Shown: positions 44,808-55,826 of the stretch, piece by piece
Layout: every line of letters begins with the position of its first letter
Numbering within the stretch: the stretch's first letter is position 1
Origin: Escarpia spicata
Taxonomy: Eukaryota; Annelida; Polychaeta; Sabellida; Siboglinidae
NCBI GenBank assembly: GCA_963995525.1
Contig: OZ023206.1
Coordinates: 6,373,317 to 6,437,316 of the forward strand
Direction of reading: 5' to 3'
DNA: 64,000 nt
The notes under the pieces: model-generated
The model's database searches: none
What the model saw: only the letters and a program-made list of their open reading frames with translations
Told to the model about the DNA's origin: nothing
Program-made: the position numbers and the translations under genes

Positions 44808-45491
44808 CTATGTGTATCCCGCCCGTCTGAGGTATATGTCGATTTTATTTTTAAACATATTCACGCTACTAGCACCCACACAATCAGCAGGTAATCTGTT
44901 CCATTCATTTACAGTCCTTTGTGAAAATGAAGACTTTCTTATATCCAATCTACTCTGCTCCTTTGCTAATGCAAGATCATGTCCTCTAGTCCTTCTATCT
45001 TTCTTAACTGAGAAAAACATATTTCTATCAATATTTTCATAACCCTTCAATATTTTAAACACTTCTATCTGATCTCCTCTCAATCTCCTGGTCTCTAGTG
45101 TTGTTAAACCGCATTTTTTTAGGCGTATTTCGTAACTAAGATCCCTCAGATTTGGTATCATTTTAGATGCTCTCCTCTGCACTCTTTCTAGCATATCTAT
45201 GTCCTTCCTGCGATATGGCCTCCACGCTTGAATACAATATTCTAAATGAGGCCTAACTATTGTTTTGTACAGCGGTATTATTAGCTCTTTTTCCTTATAC
45301 GTTATGTTTCGCCTAATTAATCCAAGGATTTGATTTCCCTTTGAAGCTGCAATTCCGCACTGCTCTGAAATCTTCATATCAGCACTAACGGTTAACCCTA
45401 AGTCCTTTTCTTTTACAGTAGTACTTAGTACAGTACCCATTGTATATTTGTATATTCTACCTCTTCGTTCCCATATCCTATGTGGAGGCAT
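44808..45491 (-). pseudogene. CR1 copy 1 RT C-terminal region
   Basis: 227 open codons: MGTVLSTTVKEKDLGLTVSA, HLEYCIQAWRPYRRKDIDML and VQRRASKMIPNLRDLSYEIR, ending with FSQRTVNEWNRLP. This is the conserved tail of CR1 ORF2. A one-base frameshift at about 45430-45490 separates it from the upstream RT frame. The same frameshift is in copy 2. Confidence 0.85.
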
Positions 45492-47311
45492 TTACATTTC
45501 CCAAAATTGAACATCATTTGCCACTTTTCAGACCATTTGATCAACCTGTCAAGATCATCTTGTAAATGCTGTCTATCTCCATCACTTTTAATCCTTCTAA
45601 ACACTTTTGTATCATCCGCAAATTTCAACACCTTGCTTGTTATTTCATCATCCAAATCGTTGATGTATATTAAGAATAATATAGGACCTAATACTGATCC
45701 CTGTGGTACCCCACTCAATACCGATTTCCAGTTTGAAGCCTCCCCATCAACTACTACACGTTGTCTTCTGTCAATCAGCCATTGTTCTATCCAGTTTGTT
45801 GCAAGTGGTATGCTAATTTGTTCTACAATTTCCAATAGTAGTTTGGGTGGAATACCATCCACTCCAGGCGATTTATTATCCTTCATAGCCCTTATTTTCT
45901 TAGCTACCATTTCCAGGGTTACAAATAATTGTCCTAAATAGTCTGAATCTGCCCCCTTGAACTTAGCCTCTGGTATTGGCAGTGAACTAATATCTTCCCT
46001 GGTAAACACTGAACTAAAGTACTCATTCAGGTCTTCTGCCATTATGAATCCCTCTGATATTATATTTCCAGCACTATCTTCTAGAGGACCGACCTTATCT
46101 TGAACTTTCTGTTTGCTTCGAACATACGCATAAAAACTCTTGCTGTCATGTTTTATATTACTAGCTAATTGTTGTTCATAGCTTCTCTTTGAATTTCTAA
46201 TTTCAACTGTAGCATGGTTAAGTGCTTCTTTATAACTGTTGTAGTCTTCATCATTTCCAGTACATCTATATGACTTCCACATCATTTGTTTATACTTAAT
46301 TTTTCTAATGGCTTCTTTCGATAAGTGTTTCTTTTTGGACCGTTTTCCTTGTTTTTTGAATGGTACAAATTTATCGACTATGCATTTAATTTCACTCTTT
46401 AATATATTCCAGCATTCTGTTGCCGTCTTATTTTTCAGTGTCTTATTCCAGTCTATCTTTGCTAAATATTTCCTCATGTCCTTATACCTTCCTTTGTGGA
46501 AATTTCTCCTATACTGCTTTTTACTACTCCTTTCTGATTTTACTTTGATGGTAAAATGTATCTGGTTGTGATCGCTACTCCCCAGTGGCTCACATATCTT
46601 GACATTGTCAACTAATTCATTCTGTGAGGACAAAACTATGTCTAACACATTCTCACCCCTGGTTGGTTCTAGCACATGTTGAGAAAGGAATGTATCTTGA
46701 ACTAAAACTAAAAACTTGTGGTCCTCTCTCCCCATACTCTGTAGAGATTTCCATTGTATATGCCCATGGTTAAAATCCCCCATAATAATACAGTCCCCTT
46801 TGCTTACTTCCCTTATAGCGTTTTTTATTTTTTCATTCTCTTCTATGCTTATGTTTGGACTTCGATAAACTAACCCAACTGTTAACGTTGAGTTTCTTGT
46901 AACTATGTTACACCAAACAGCTTCTTCGCAATCTGCTTCTCTTTCTAATTTTATTTCATAAGCCTGAATAGATTCTTTAATATATAAAATAACTCCACCT
47001 CCCTTTCTTCCTATTCTATCTTTTCTAAACATTACATATCCTGTCAGTCCCAACTCAGCATCTGATATATCGGTGGTGGTCCAGGATTCGGTTATACCTA
47101 TTATATGAGGGACAATATCTTCTACCATAATGTTTAGTTCATTTCTTTTGTTTACTATATTCCTTGCATTTAAACAAACACATTTATATCCAGCTTCAGA
47201 AGAGTTTTCCAGACTGTTAATTGCTGATTTATTTGTGCTGTCTTTGTCTTTGCCTCCATTTTCAGGCTTTTCTGTGAGTCCCCCCTGCGATTCTAGTTTA
47301 AATAGATGCAA
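45425..47311 (-). pseudogene. CR1 copy 1 ORF2: endonuclease and RT, motif A deleted
   Basis: A 628-codon frame. The endonuclease blocks are VCLNARNIVNKRNELNIMVE, GITESWTTTD, GGGVILYIKES, VGLVYRSPN, CIIMGDFNHGHIQWKS and PLGSSDHNQIHFTIK (catalytic E, D, N and H motifs present). The RT starts with MKDNKSPGVDGIPPKLLLE, then jumps from ISIPLAT to NWIEQWLIDRRQRVVVDG, and continues SGVPQGSVLGPILFLIYIND and LKFADDTKVF (motif C). Compared with copy 2, about 400 bp carrying RT motif A is gone in frame, so the frame stays open but cannot encode an active RT. Confidence 0.85.
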
Positions 47312-48227
47312 CCTGTCCCACTGTCAACAGATTGCAGCAGATTCTCTGAGAAAACTGCTGCCCCCTATCCACTAAGATGGAGGCCATCTCTCATGTACAT
47401 ATCTTCCCTCCCAACAAAGTATCCCCATAAATCTGTGAATCCCACCCCCTCGTCTTCACACATCTGCTCAGCTAGTGCATTGATCGCCATCCTCTTGCAT
47501 TTTCTATACGTTGCTCCCCTTCCTCCCATTACTGGCAAAATTCCTGACAAAATAACCTGTTCGACTCTCATCTTCTTTAGCTTCCTCACTAACTGTCTAC
47601 ACTTCTGTACTATCGCAATTGTTCCCTCCCTGTCTGCATTATTTGTTCCTACATGTACCAGTATAGACCCCCCCTTGCCATGTCCCAATACCTTCTCTAC
47701 CCTGTCAGTTACATGTTCAATCCTAGCCCCCGGTAAACAAACAACGACGTCCTTCCCCTCGCTCAGTGTCTTGTCCGTCTTTCTCATAATGGAGTCACCC
47801 ATAAACACCCTCTCTTTCCTCATTGCCCCCTCAATCACTGCCTTAGAATAGCTCCTTCTTCGGTTTGCATCTGTCTGGTTGTTGTCTTTCCCCCCTGTCG
47901 TCTTCTCTCCTGTCACATTCTCTTCCGATCCATTCTTTCCTGTCGCTTTTTCTCTTGTCACCTTTCCTCCTGTCAGCGTCCCTTTTATCGACTTCTCTTC
48001 TATCAAATTGCTCTCACTTTCGTCCCTTCTTCTTTCGTCCCATCTCATTTTCCTCTCTCCTCTCCCGTTCTATCTTCCCTCCCTCCTTCTCTACGGTCAC
48101 TTTCTTCCCTGTCACCTTCACGCTTGTCACGTTTTCTGTTGTCGATTTTCCAATTTCTTCCCCTCCAATTACCTTCCCTCCTCTCAATCTCCTTTCCTCA
48201 GTTTTCTTGCCACTGCTATTCTCCCTT
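47300..48227 (-). pseudogene. CR1 copy 1 ORF1, C-terminal part
   Basis: Encodes the Lys/Glu-rich middle and the SGNH-type esterase: RVFMGDSIMRKTDKTLSE, ILVHVGTNNADREG and MYMRDGLHLSG, then a nonsense codon at 47365 where copy 2 reads GKGAA. The N-terminal zinc-binding part is missing by 5' truncation. Confidence 0.8.
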
Positions 48228-49045
48228 TTAATTTGTGCGCCTCTGAACTTGGTTTCCGAGGATATAGGCGCAGAAGAAATTACCTTATTATTTCATCGCG
48301 GTTTGTCTACGTCACAAACAAAACTATGCTTATGACCCGCGTTAAGCTTTACCATTGCCAACAATGTAGATAACGGTAATATATATGAACAACGTTAACA
48401 CATTGGCCTGACAAGAACCAAAACAAACATTCCCGCAAACAGTTGTCGCGTTGCAGAAAATGTCATTGTGCAAACCGGTAACCACTATCAAAAACGGGGT
48501 AAGGGAGTTTTAATTCAACATTGTGTTGCTATAAATAGAACATTGGATTCTAAATAAATTCGTGGCCGGAGAGTTTGTGAACATAGATGGGCTGACGGGT
48601 GAGGAGTCTTGGAAACCTGTATTTACAAAACAAATGAGTTAACCTTCGTTTTTGTGGAGGCGTAGCAACGTATTACCTCACAACAAGTCTGCACTGTGTT
48701 GACACGTTAGCCTTCTGTGGTATAATATAAGGCAGGAAGTGAAAGTAGTACAAAGTTCACATATAACGTGTGTCAATCATGAAGAAAACAACAACAACAA
48801 CAAGCGACTAGTTGCATCGTGTCAACTTGATGATGACGTCAAAAGTAGTCTTGAAATTAGGGGAACTTGGGCAAGTTGACGACGTTAAGCATTACTAATT
48901 TATTTATGTGATTTTTAATAACAACAATTAATCTGGTAACTACACAACTAAAAAAGGCATATATGTACCGTCTTTCAAGATAATAAAAATTACTATGCAA
49001 ATATATGGAGTGTGAGAAATTATTTTTACAATTAATTACTCAATA
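48228..49045. other. LINE copy B 3' end and duplicated intron
   Basis: 48235-48292 is the displaced 3' end of LINE copy B. 48290-49040 repeats 42228-42829, completing the tandem duplication unit. No gene. Confidence 0.65.
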
Positions 49046-49105
49046 TTCGCTATCTTACCCCACGCTTGGTGGGGCGAGATGATTTTCGTGGTGGGGCAAG
49101 TTGAC
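49046..49105. repeat. GC-rich hairpin, possible pogo element end
   Basis: ccccacgcttggtgggg is a 6-bp stem with a 5-nt loop, followed by gtggtggggcaagttgacga. Together they resemble the inverted, G-rich ends of some pogo elements, and the transposase relic lies just to the right. Borders not certain. Confidence 0.35.
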
Positions 49106-49135
49106 GACTAGAAGCCACAAGCATAAATCAGTTAG

Positions 49136-50407
49136 GTGACCGTTAGTATACCTGCTTCAGCACAGCTCGCATCTGAACTGTCCGTTTCCTTCATATTTGG
49201 AGGAATCATCAGGCCACCATTCGTTGCACTGGTGACACTGAATCTAATCCTCGGTCGGTGCATCTTCAAATGTCACGTTGCTTGCCGGGCAGACCACATC
49301 TCCTTTGTTGTCATCTGTCGGAATATTTGGAATTTTTCGGGCTGTTGTTTGTGATTGTTGGATACTTCCTTTTGAGTTTAGGTTGCTGTTTGTCTTTCCT
49401 TCGTCGTTCGCCCCCGTCCATTCTCTGTCTCCTACGGTATTAATTCCCGTTCTTCTCTAATTATTTTGCTTCCAGTGCGTTCTTCATTGGAGATCCGGTT
49501 ATTATAGCTGATGACCTCTTCGCTGTTTTCGCTTTGAAAACGGCCTGTGTGCATTTGGCAGCAAGGCATTATATCCCATGGCGAGAGAAGTTTGGTAAAT
49601 ATTGTCGTTTCGATTACGACAATTGCGTCAGCATTGTCAAGTGCCCACTGTCTTCAGTTAATCGGAAGAGTGTCGGAAATCACCTGCGGCCTTTGTCTTG
49701 GTGGAACATGTATGTCTGCATTAACGATAATCCTCGTAACATGTCAATTTCCATTGTTAGTGTCTGAGTTGCCGTTGACATGAGCAGTACCTTCGTTGTC
49801 GACGTTTTCGCGGCCTCTATTAGAAGCAGCACCTTCGTCGTCGACGTCTTCGCAGCTTCTGACAAGAGCAGCACCTTCGTCGTTGCTATCTTCGCAGCAT
49901 CTGCTATAAGCAGCAGTTTTGTCGTTGATCCTTTCGCAGCCCATGAGTGAGTGGCATCTTGAACGCTGCCATCTTCGCTGCCTCTGACTGGAGAAGCAGC
50001 TTCTTTGTTACGTCTGACGGGAGTGGCGCGTTTATCAAATGGGGTTTGGTCGCATTCTGTTGTGATAGACGCGGGAAAGTCACTGTCATCGAAGATGTCG
50101 TCGTTGAATGGTTCTACACCACAGGCTGAAAACCCATTGATTGTATTTCCAGCTGTAGCTGCTTACTTGTAGGCTCTGCCAAATAGTTGGCCGACTTGTC
50201 GGTTTGTTATGGCACTGCCGGGATGCTACACCATCCAGCTATCACACTGTTGGTTGTAGAATTGAATATCTTCAGCGGACCAAAGAAGGAAACATCCAGG
50301 GGTTGTAGTTTGTTTGTAATATATGGCATGACGATGATGCCACGGGAGTGGCAGTAGGTGATGGCTTGTAGAGAAACACGCGACACGTGTTTGTTTATAA
50401 GTAACAA
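49136..50407 (-). pseudogene. pogo-type DDE transposase, C-terminal relic
   Basis: The minus reading starts NKHVSRVSLQAITYCHSRGI and TNKLQPLDVSFFGPLKIF. This is the conserved HxSH-like/NKLQPLDV.VFGPLK block around the last catalytic acid of pogo/CENP-B-type transposases. In other frames it continues with an LFGRAYKQAATA-like piece, a VEPFNDDIF-like piece and then KRSSAITITGSPMKNALEAK. Between these lie four 42-bp repeats (49780-49945, LLLSEAAKTSTTKV). The N-terminal DNA-binding part and first catalytic residues are missing, and the right side is replaced by an L2-like LINE end. It would cut and paste its element if intact. Confidence 0.7.
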
Positions 50408-50429
50408 AACCTTCGATTCAAATCAAATC

Positions 50430-50705
50430 AAATCGTGACATTTATATTGCGCCGTTCCAACAATCGTTGCTCACGGCGCCGTATAGAATGTTCAGGGAAA
50501 CAGATAGGTCTTAAGGTTTGATTTAAAATCAGTGTTTGTCATTGTTGTTGCAGTCAGCTTTTGTGGTAGCAATTTCCATTACATAGTGTTGGGGCTGACA
50601 CGCAAAATGATCTATCATCCCAGCGACGCTCTGCTCGTGATACACACAAATTATTGTGTTCCCTGGAGCGCAGCAGTCGAGTTGGCTGGCGTCGGTTCAC
50701 ACTTT
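50430..50705 (-). mobile_element. L2-like LINE 3' end
   Basis: The minus reading has SREHNNLCVSRAERRWDDRS and FCVSAPTLCNGNC, then TDFKSNLKTYLF-type residues in the next frame, the C-terminus of L2/CR1 ORF2. It ends in a gattt/gatttgaatcaaatcaa-like tail. CR1 copy 2 is inserted at its 5' side (50711). Confidence 0.6.
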
Positions 50706-50808
50706 TGGTGATTTAACAAGATTTAACAAGATTGCCACCCAGAGAATTAACTCTAGGTAGCAGGTGGACAAGGAAGCCCTTGGCTTATCGAGAGTCCGAC
50801 CTTTTTAT

Positions 50809-51492
50809 CTATGTGTATCCCGCCCGTCTGAGGTATGTGTCGATTTTATTTTTAAACATATTCACGCTACTAGCACCCACACAATCAGCAGGTAATCTGT
50901 TCCATTCATTTACAGTCCTTTGTGAAAATGAAAACTTTCTTATATCCAATCTACTCTGCTCCTTTGCTAATGCAAGATCATGTCCTCTAGTCCTTCTATC
51001 TTTCTTAACTGAGAAAAACATATTTCTATCAATATTTTCATAACCCTTCAATATTTTAAACACTTCTATCTGATCTCCTCTCAATCTCCTGGTCTCTAGT
51101 GTTGTTAAACCGCATTTTTTTAGGCGTATTTCATAACTAAGATCCCTCAGATTTGGTATCATTTTAGTTGCTCTCCGCTGCACTCTTTCTAGCATATATA
51201 TGTCCTTCCTGCGATATGGCCTCCACGCTTGAATACAATATTCTAAATGAGGCCTAACTATTGTTTTGTACAGCGGTATTATTAGCTCTTTTTCCTTATA
51301 CGTTATGTTTCGCCTAATTAATCCAAGGATTTGATTTCCCTTTGAAGCTGCAATTCCGCACTGCTCTGAAATCTTCATATCAGCACTAACGGTTAACCCT
51401 AAGTCCTTTTCTTTTACAGTAGTACTTAGTACAGTACCCATTGTATATTTGTATATTCTACCTCTTCGTTCCCATATCCTATGTGGAGGCAT
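50809..51492 (-). pseudogene. CR1 copy 2 RT C-terminal region
   Basis: Same 227-codon frame as in copy 1, with a few substitutions. It is out of frame with the upstream RT part by the one-base shift shared with copy 1. Confidence 0.85.
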
Positions 51493-52684
51493 TTACATTT
51501 CCCAAAATTGAACATCATTTGCCACTTTTCAGACCATTTGATCAACCTGTCAAGATCATCTTGTAAATGCTGTCTATCTCCATCACTTTTAATCCTTCTA
51601 AACACTTTTGTATCATCCGCAAATTTCAACACCTTGCTTGTTATTTCATCATCCAAATCGTTGATGTATATTAAGAATAATATAGGACCTAATACTGATC
51701 CCTGTGGTACCCCACTCAATACCGATTTCCAGTTTGAAGCCTCCCCATCAACTACTACACGTTGTCTTCTGTCAATCAGCCATTGTTCTATCCAGTTTAT
51801 TATACCATTTCCTATGCCATGGGCCTTGAGTTTAAGCAGTAATCTTTGATGTGGTACTTTGTCAAAAGCTTTTTGAAAATCTAAGTAGACGATATCTACT
51901 GGCGATCCCTCATCTACCCACTTAGTGATGTCTTCCAAAAAACATAACATATTTGTTAAGCATGACCTCGCTTTAAAAAAACCATGTTGAGATGGGTTTA
52001 TCAAGTTTTGTTTAATAAGAAAATCCCCATGTGATCTTTAATTAGTCTTTCTAATAATTTACAAATCACTGATGTTAAACTCACTGGTCTATAGTTCTCT
52101 GACTTGTTTCTCGAACCTTTTTTGAATAACGGTATAATGTTTGCTTCTTTCCATTCTAAAGGAACCACTCCCTCTTCTAATGACAAGTTGAAAACTGTTG
52201 CAAGTGGTATGCTAATTTGTTCTACAATTTCCAATAGTAGTTTGGGTGGAATACCATCCACTCCAGGTGATTTATTATCCTTCATAGCCCTTATTTTATT
52301 AGCTACCATTTCCGGGGTTACAATTAATTGTCCTAAATAGTCTGAATCTGCCCCCTTGAACTTAGCCTCTGGTATTGGCAGTGAACTAATATCTTCCCTG
52401 GTAAACACTGAACTAAAGTACTCATTCAGGTCTTCTGCCATTATGAATCCCTCTGATATTATATTTCCAGCACTATCTTCTAGAGGACCGACCTTATCTT
52501 GAACTTTCTGTTTGCTTCGAACATACGCATAAAAACTCTTGCTGTCATGTTTTATATTACTAGCTAATTGTTGTTCATAGCTTCTCTTTGAATTTCTAAT
52601 TTCAGCTGTAGCTTGGTTAAGTGCTTCTTTATAATTGTTGTAGTCTTCATCATTTCCAGTACATCTATATGACTTCCACATCAT
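51426..52684 (-). pseudogene. CR1 copy 2 ORF2 reverse transcriptase
   Basis: Two overlapping frames (52684-52001 and 52004-51426). They contain MKDNKSPGVDGIPPKLLLE, EWKEANIIPLFKKGSRNKSE and NYRPVSLTSVICKLLERLI; then, after a one-base shift at about 52003, INPSQHGFFKARSCL, motif A VDIVYLDFQKAFDKVPH, motif B SGVPQGSVLGP and motif C LKFADDTKVF. All RT motifs are present, but frameshifts at 52003 and at the shared site near 51430-51490 prevent one protein. Confidence 0.85.
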
Positions 52685-52703
52685 TTGTTTATACTTAATT
52701 TTT

Positions 52704-53453
52704 CTAATGGCTTCTTTCGATAAGTGTTTCTTTTTGGACCGTTTTCCTTGTTTTTTGAAGGGTACAAAATTTATCGATTATGCACTTAATTTCACTCTTT
52801 AATATATTCCAGCATTCTGTTGCCGTCTTATTTTTCAGTGTCTTATTCCAGTCTATCTTTGCTAAATATTTCCTCATGTCCTTATACCTTCCTTTGTGGA
52901 AATTTCTCCTATACTGCTTTTTGCTATTCCTTTCTGATTTTACTTTGATGGTAAAATGTATCTGGTTGTGATCGCTACTCCCCAGTGGCTCACATATCTT
53001 GACATTGTCAACTAATTCATTCTGTGAGGACAAAACTATGTCTAACACATTCTCACCCCTGGTTGGTTCTAGCACATGTTGAGAAAGGAATGTATCTTGA
53101 ACTAAAACTAAAAACTTGTGGTCCTCTCTCCCCATACTCTGTAGAGATTTCCATTGTATATGCCCATGGTTAAAATCCCCCATAATAATACAGTCCCGTT
53201 TGCTTACTTCCCTTATAGCGTTTTGTATTTTTTCATTCTCTTCTATGCTTATGTTTGGATTTCGATAAACTAACCCAACTGTTAACGTTGAGTTCCCTGT
53301 AACTATGTTACACCAAACAGCTTCTTCGCAATCTGCTTCTCTTTCTAATTTTATTTCATAAGCCTGAATAGATTCTTTAATATATAAAATAACTCCACCT
53401 CCCTTTCTTCCTATTCTATCTTTTCTAAACATTACATATCCTGTCAGTCCCAA
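52704..53453 (-). pseudogene. CR1 copy 2 ORF2 endonuclease
   Basis: Starts inside the domain at MGLTGYVMFRKDRIGRKGGG. It has CIIMGDFNHGHIQWKS and EPLGSSDHNQIHFTIK with the catalytic D, N and H residues. An extra a in gtacaaaattt (about 52767) shifts the frame relative to copy 1. The first catalytic residues lie upstream and are affected by a deletion of about 120 bp near 53520. Confidence 0.85.
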
Positions 53454-53582
53454 CTCAGCATCTGATATATCGGTGGTGGTCCAGGATTCGGTTATACCTA
53501 TTATATGAGGGACAATATTTATTTGTGCTGTCTTTATCTATGCCTCCATTTTCAGGCTTTTCTGTGAGTCCCCCCTGCGAAT

Positions 53583-54803
53583 CTAGTTTAAATAGATGCA
53601 ACCTGTCCCACTGTTAGCAGATTGCAGCAGATTCTCTGAGAAAACTGCTGCCCCCTTTCCACTAAGATGGAGGCCATCTCTCATGTACATATCTTCCCTC
53701 CCAACAAAGTATCCCCATAAATCTGTGAATCCCACCCCCTCTTCTTCACACATCTGCTCAGCTAGTGCATTGATCGCCATCCTCTTGCAGTTTATATACG
53801 TTGCCCCCCTTCCTCCCATTACTGGCAAAATTCCTGACAAAATAACCTGCTCGACTCTCGTCTTCTTTAGCTTCCTCACTAACTGTCTATACTTCTGTAC
53901 TATCGCAGTTGTTCCCTCCCTGTCTGCATTATTTGTTCCTACATGTACCAGTATAGACCCCCCCTTGCCATGTCCCAATACCTTCTCTACCCTGTCAGTT
54001 ACATGTTCAATCCTAGCCCCCGGTAAACAAACAACGATGTCCTTCCCCTCGCTCAGTGTCTTGTCCGTCTTTCTCATAATGGAGTCACCCATAAACAACC
54101 TCTCTTTCCTCATTGCCCCCTCAATCACTGCCTTAGAATAGCTCCTTCTTCGGTTCGCATCTGTCTGGTTGTTGTCTTTCCCCCCTGCCGTCTTCTCTCC
54201 TGTCACATTCTCTTCCGATCCATTCTTTCCTGTCGCTTTTTCTCTTGTCACCTTTCCTCCTGTCAGCGTCCCTTTTATCGACTTCTCTTCTATCACATTT
54301 GCTCTCACTTCCCTTCGTCCCTTCTTCTTTCGTCCCGTCTCATTTTCCTCTCTCCTCTCCCGTTCCATCTTCCCTCCCTCCTTCTCTACAGTCACTTTCT
54401 TCCCTGTCACCTTCACGCTTGTCACGTTTTCTGTTGTCGATTTTCCAATTTCTTCCCCTCCAATCACCTTCTCTCTTCTCAATCTCCTTTCCTCAGTTTT
54501 CTTGCCACTGCTATTCTCCTTCAGTCTTGCAGTATCCTCACCTCTCTCCCTGTCGTCTCTCTCCATTCGACCTGCCTCCTTGCTAATTCCCATCTCCATT
54601 CCCTTCACAATATATGTCAACCTAACTATCTCCTTCTGCAAACACTCCACCTTCCAACATCCAATGCACTGAAAGGTGAATCCTTCCTCCATGGTTTCTG
54701 CCCATGACTTTCCACACCCGGACGATGCAAAATCTACCCAGCTGTGGCAGTGATCGCACACCAAGTGTCGCTTTGCCTTGACTTGCCGCTTGCAAGGCGC
54801 CAT
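53583..54803 (-). CDS. CR1 ORF1 protein with zinc-binding head and SGNH esterase domain
   Basis: Intact 406 codons. Residues 17-57 have paired Cys/His (CDHCHSWVDF, GCGKSW, FQCIGCWKVEC), a PHD-like zinc-binding region. Residues about 58-85 are helical, and 90-215 are a Lys/Glu/Thr-rich low-complexity linker. From about 235 there is an SGNH-hydrolase fold with GDSIM (Ser near 241), HVGTNN (near 288-292) and MRDGLHLSGKG (Asp/His near 376-379). CR1-group ORF1 proteins with esterase domains are known; they bind element RNA, and the esterase is thought to act on membrane lipids. It is the only full-length retrotransposon ORF in the window. Confidence 0.85.
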   Translation of the reverse strand: MAPCKRQVKAKRHLVCDHCHSWVDFASSGCGKSWAETMEEGFTFQCIGCWKVECLQKEIVRLTYIVKGMEMGISKEAGRMERDDRERGEDTARLKENSSGKKTEERRLRREKVIGGEEIGKSTTENVTSVKVTGKKVTVEKEGGKMERERREENETGRKKKGRREVRANVIEEKSIKGTLTGGKVTREKATGKNGSEENVTGEKTAGGKDNNQTDANRRRSYSKAVIEGAMRKERLFMGDSIMRKTDKTLSEGKDIVVCLPGARIEHVTDRVEKVLGHGKGGSILVHVGTNNADREGTTAIVQKYRQLVRKLKKTRVEQVILSGILPVMGGRGATYINCKRMAINALAEQMCEEEGVGFTDLWGYFVGREDMYMRDGLHLSGKGAAVFSENLLQSANSGTGCIYLN

Positions 54804-55638
54804 ATCCCGATCAGAATTTATTTAATAACTTAACTAACTTAGTCTTTATAAAGACTGTTTCCTGTGTACTACAGCACACTTTAGGTTACAAATTTCAATT
54901 ACACAGCCGACTATTTATCCTAACACGAACGCTAACATCACCGGTAGTGACCTAATTTAAATACAATCAATTACGTTATGTTAGGCTGCTTTATTTATTT
55001 AGGTTACGCCGCCCGACTATCGCCCTTGCTTAATTTTAACAACAATGCTACCTAACCAAAATATATAGCAAGTACTGGCTTACACAGATATTATCTTATG
55101 TAAGTAGTTTGATGGTTGTTACTTTATCTCCTATATATTCTACCACATAATCAGGTTTGTTAAATCTTGTTTACAACTTATGAGTCTTATCGAAGGCTAA
55201 GCCGCCTAACTGAGTTACCCTATTATCACTCACTATACTAAGGTGTTCTAAAATACTTTAACTAACTAACTTTAAGCACAACTGCTACTCAATATATGTT
55301 TATTGCAACTTTATGAATGATATTAAGGCAAAAATAATACTTATCAATCAGTAATTCCACTTGTTTATCCACTTTTTTACACCACCAATTTCTACGATCT
55401 ATCTCCGCCAAATATAGCCTCGATACATAAGTATAACGAACTGGCAGCGGGTTACAACCCAAATATGTTTTAATGAACCATTTTTGTTGGTAAAATCTGT
55501 TATGATACGAGTTTGTATCCGCTGTTTACAAGGTAGCGCGCCAATTTCGAAGGCGTGGCTTCTAATTTTCAATGATTAACGAGATGGAACTGTGTATCAC
55601 GTGAACGCTTGGTAGCGAGTTAGTTGTCACAGTTTGTA
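54804..55638. other. CR1 5' region and intergenic DNA
   Basis: AT-rich with no ORF. Probably the CR1 5' UTR/promoter for an unknown distance, then the 5' flank of the exon at 55639. Confidence 0.5.
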
Positions 55639-55826
55639 ATGGCGGGTAAGAAAGGGTTGTATCCGCCTGTATTATCTTCAGCGGCGAAGAAAAGGAAACA
55701 AGAAGATGACAAACTCAGGGGTGCTACACGAGTTACTTTGGTAGAACAGAAGAGACGGTGGGATCGTCTGAAGGCTGGCATAAAAGCGAAATAGGATCGT
55801 CAAGTAGCAAAAATCCTGCTTGACAC
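55639..55826 (+). pseudogene. first coding exon of an unknown gene, with a nonsense codon
   Basis: ATG at 55639, reading MAGKKGLYPPVLSSAAKKRK, then GATRVTLVEQKRRWDRLKAG to a TAG at 55792. Past it the frame continues DRQVAKILLDT up to a good donor (gacac|gtaagt). The pattern R(V).L....RW..LK...(G)...D...A..LLD.Y is common at the start of uncharacterised, often transposon-linked invertebrate proteins and of zinc-finger genes. The single stop suggests a recent pseudogene or a sequencing error. The remaining exons were not found downstream. Confidence 0.5.

Larger units (their letters stand above)
44712..48227 (-). mobile_element. CR1 retrotransposon copy 1, 5'-truncated
   Basis: Bounded by a 7-bp target duplication TTAATTT (44705-44711 and 48228-48234). 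The 3' end carries a tandem ttaacaagat tail. It contains the end of ORF1 and an ORF2 of endonuclease plus RT, and is very similar to copy 2 (50711-54803). The 5' end is lost inside ORF1. It sits in the 3' UTR of LINE copy B. Confidence 0.9.
50711..54803 (-). mobile_element. CR1 retrotransposon copy 2, nearly full length
   Basis: The 3' end has the same ttaacaagat tandem tail as copy 1. ORF1 is intact; ORF2 is broken in four places but retains the RT region lost from copy 1. A deletion of about 120 bp removes the start of the endonuclease. The 5' UTR probably extends beyond 54803, but its limit is not visible. Confidence 0.9.

Noticed and set aside
45480..54672. Plus-strand ORFs opposite the CR1 elements
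   Set aside because: Antisense shadows of well-supported minus-strand CR1 ORFs.
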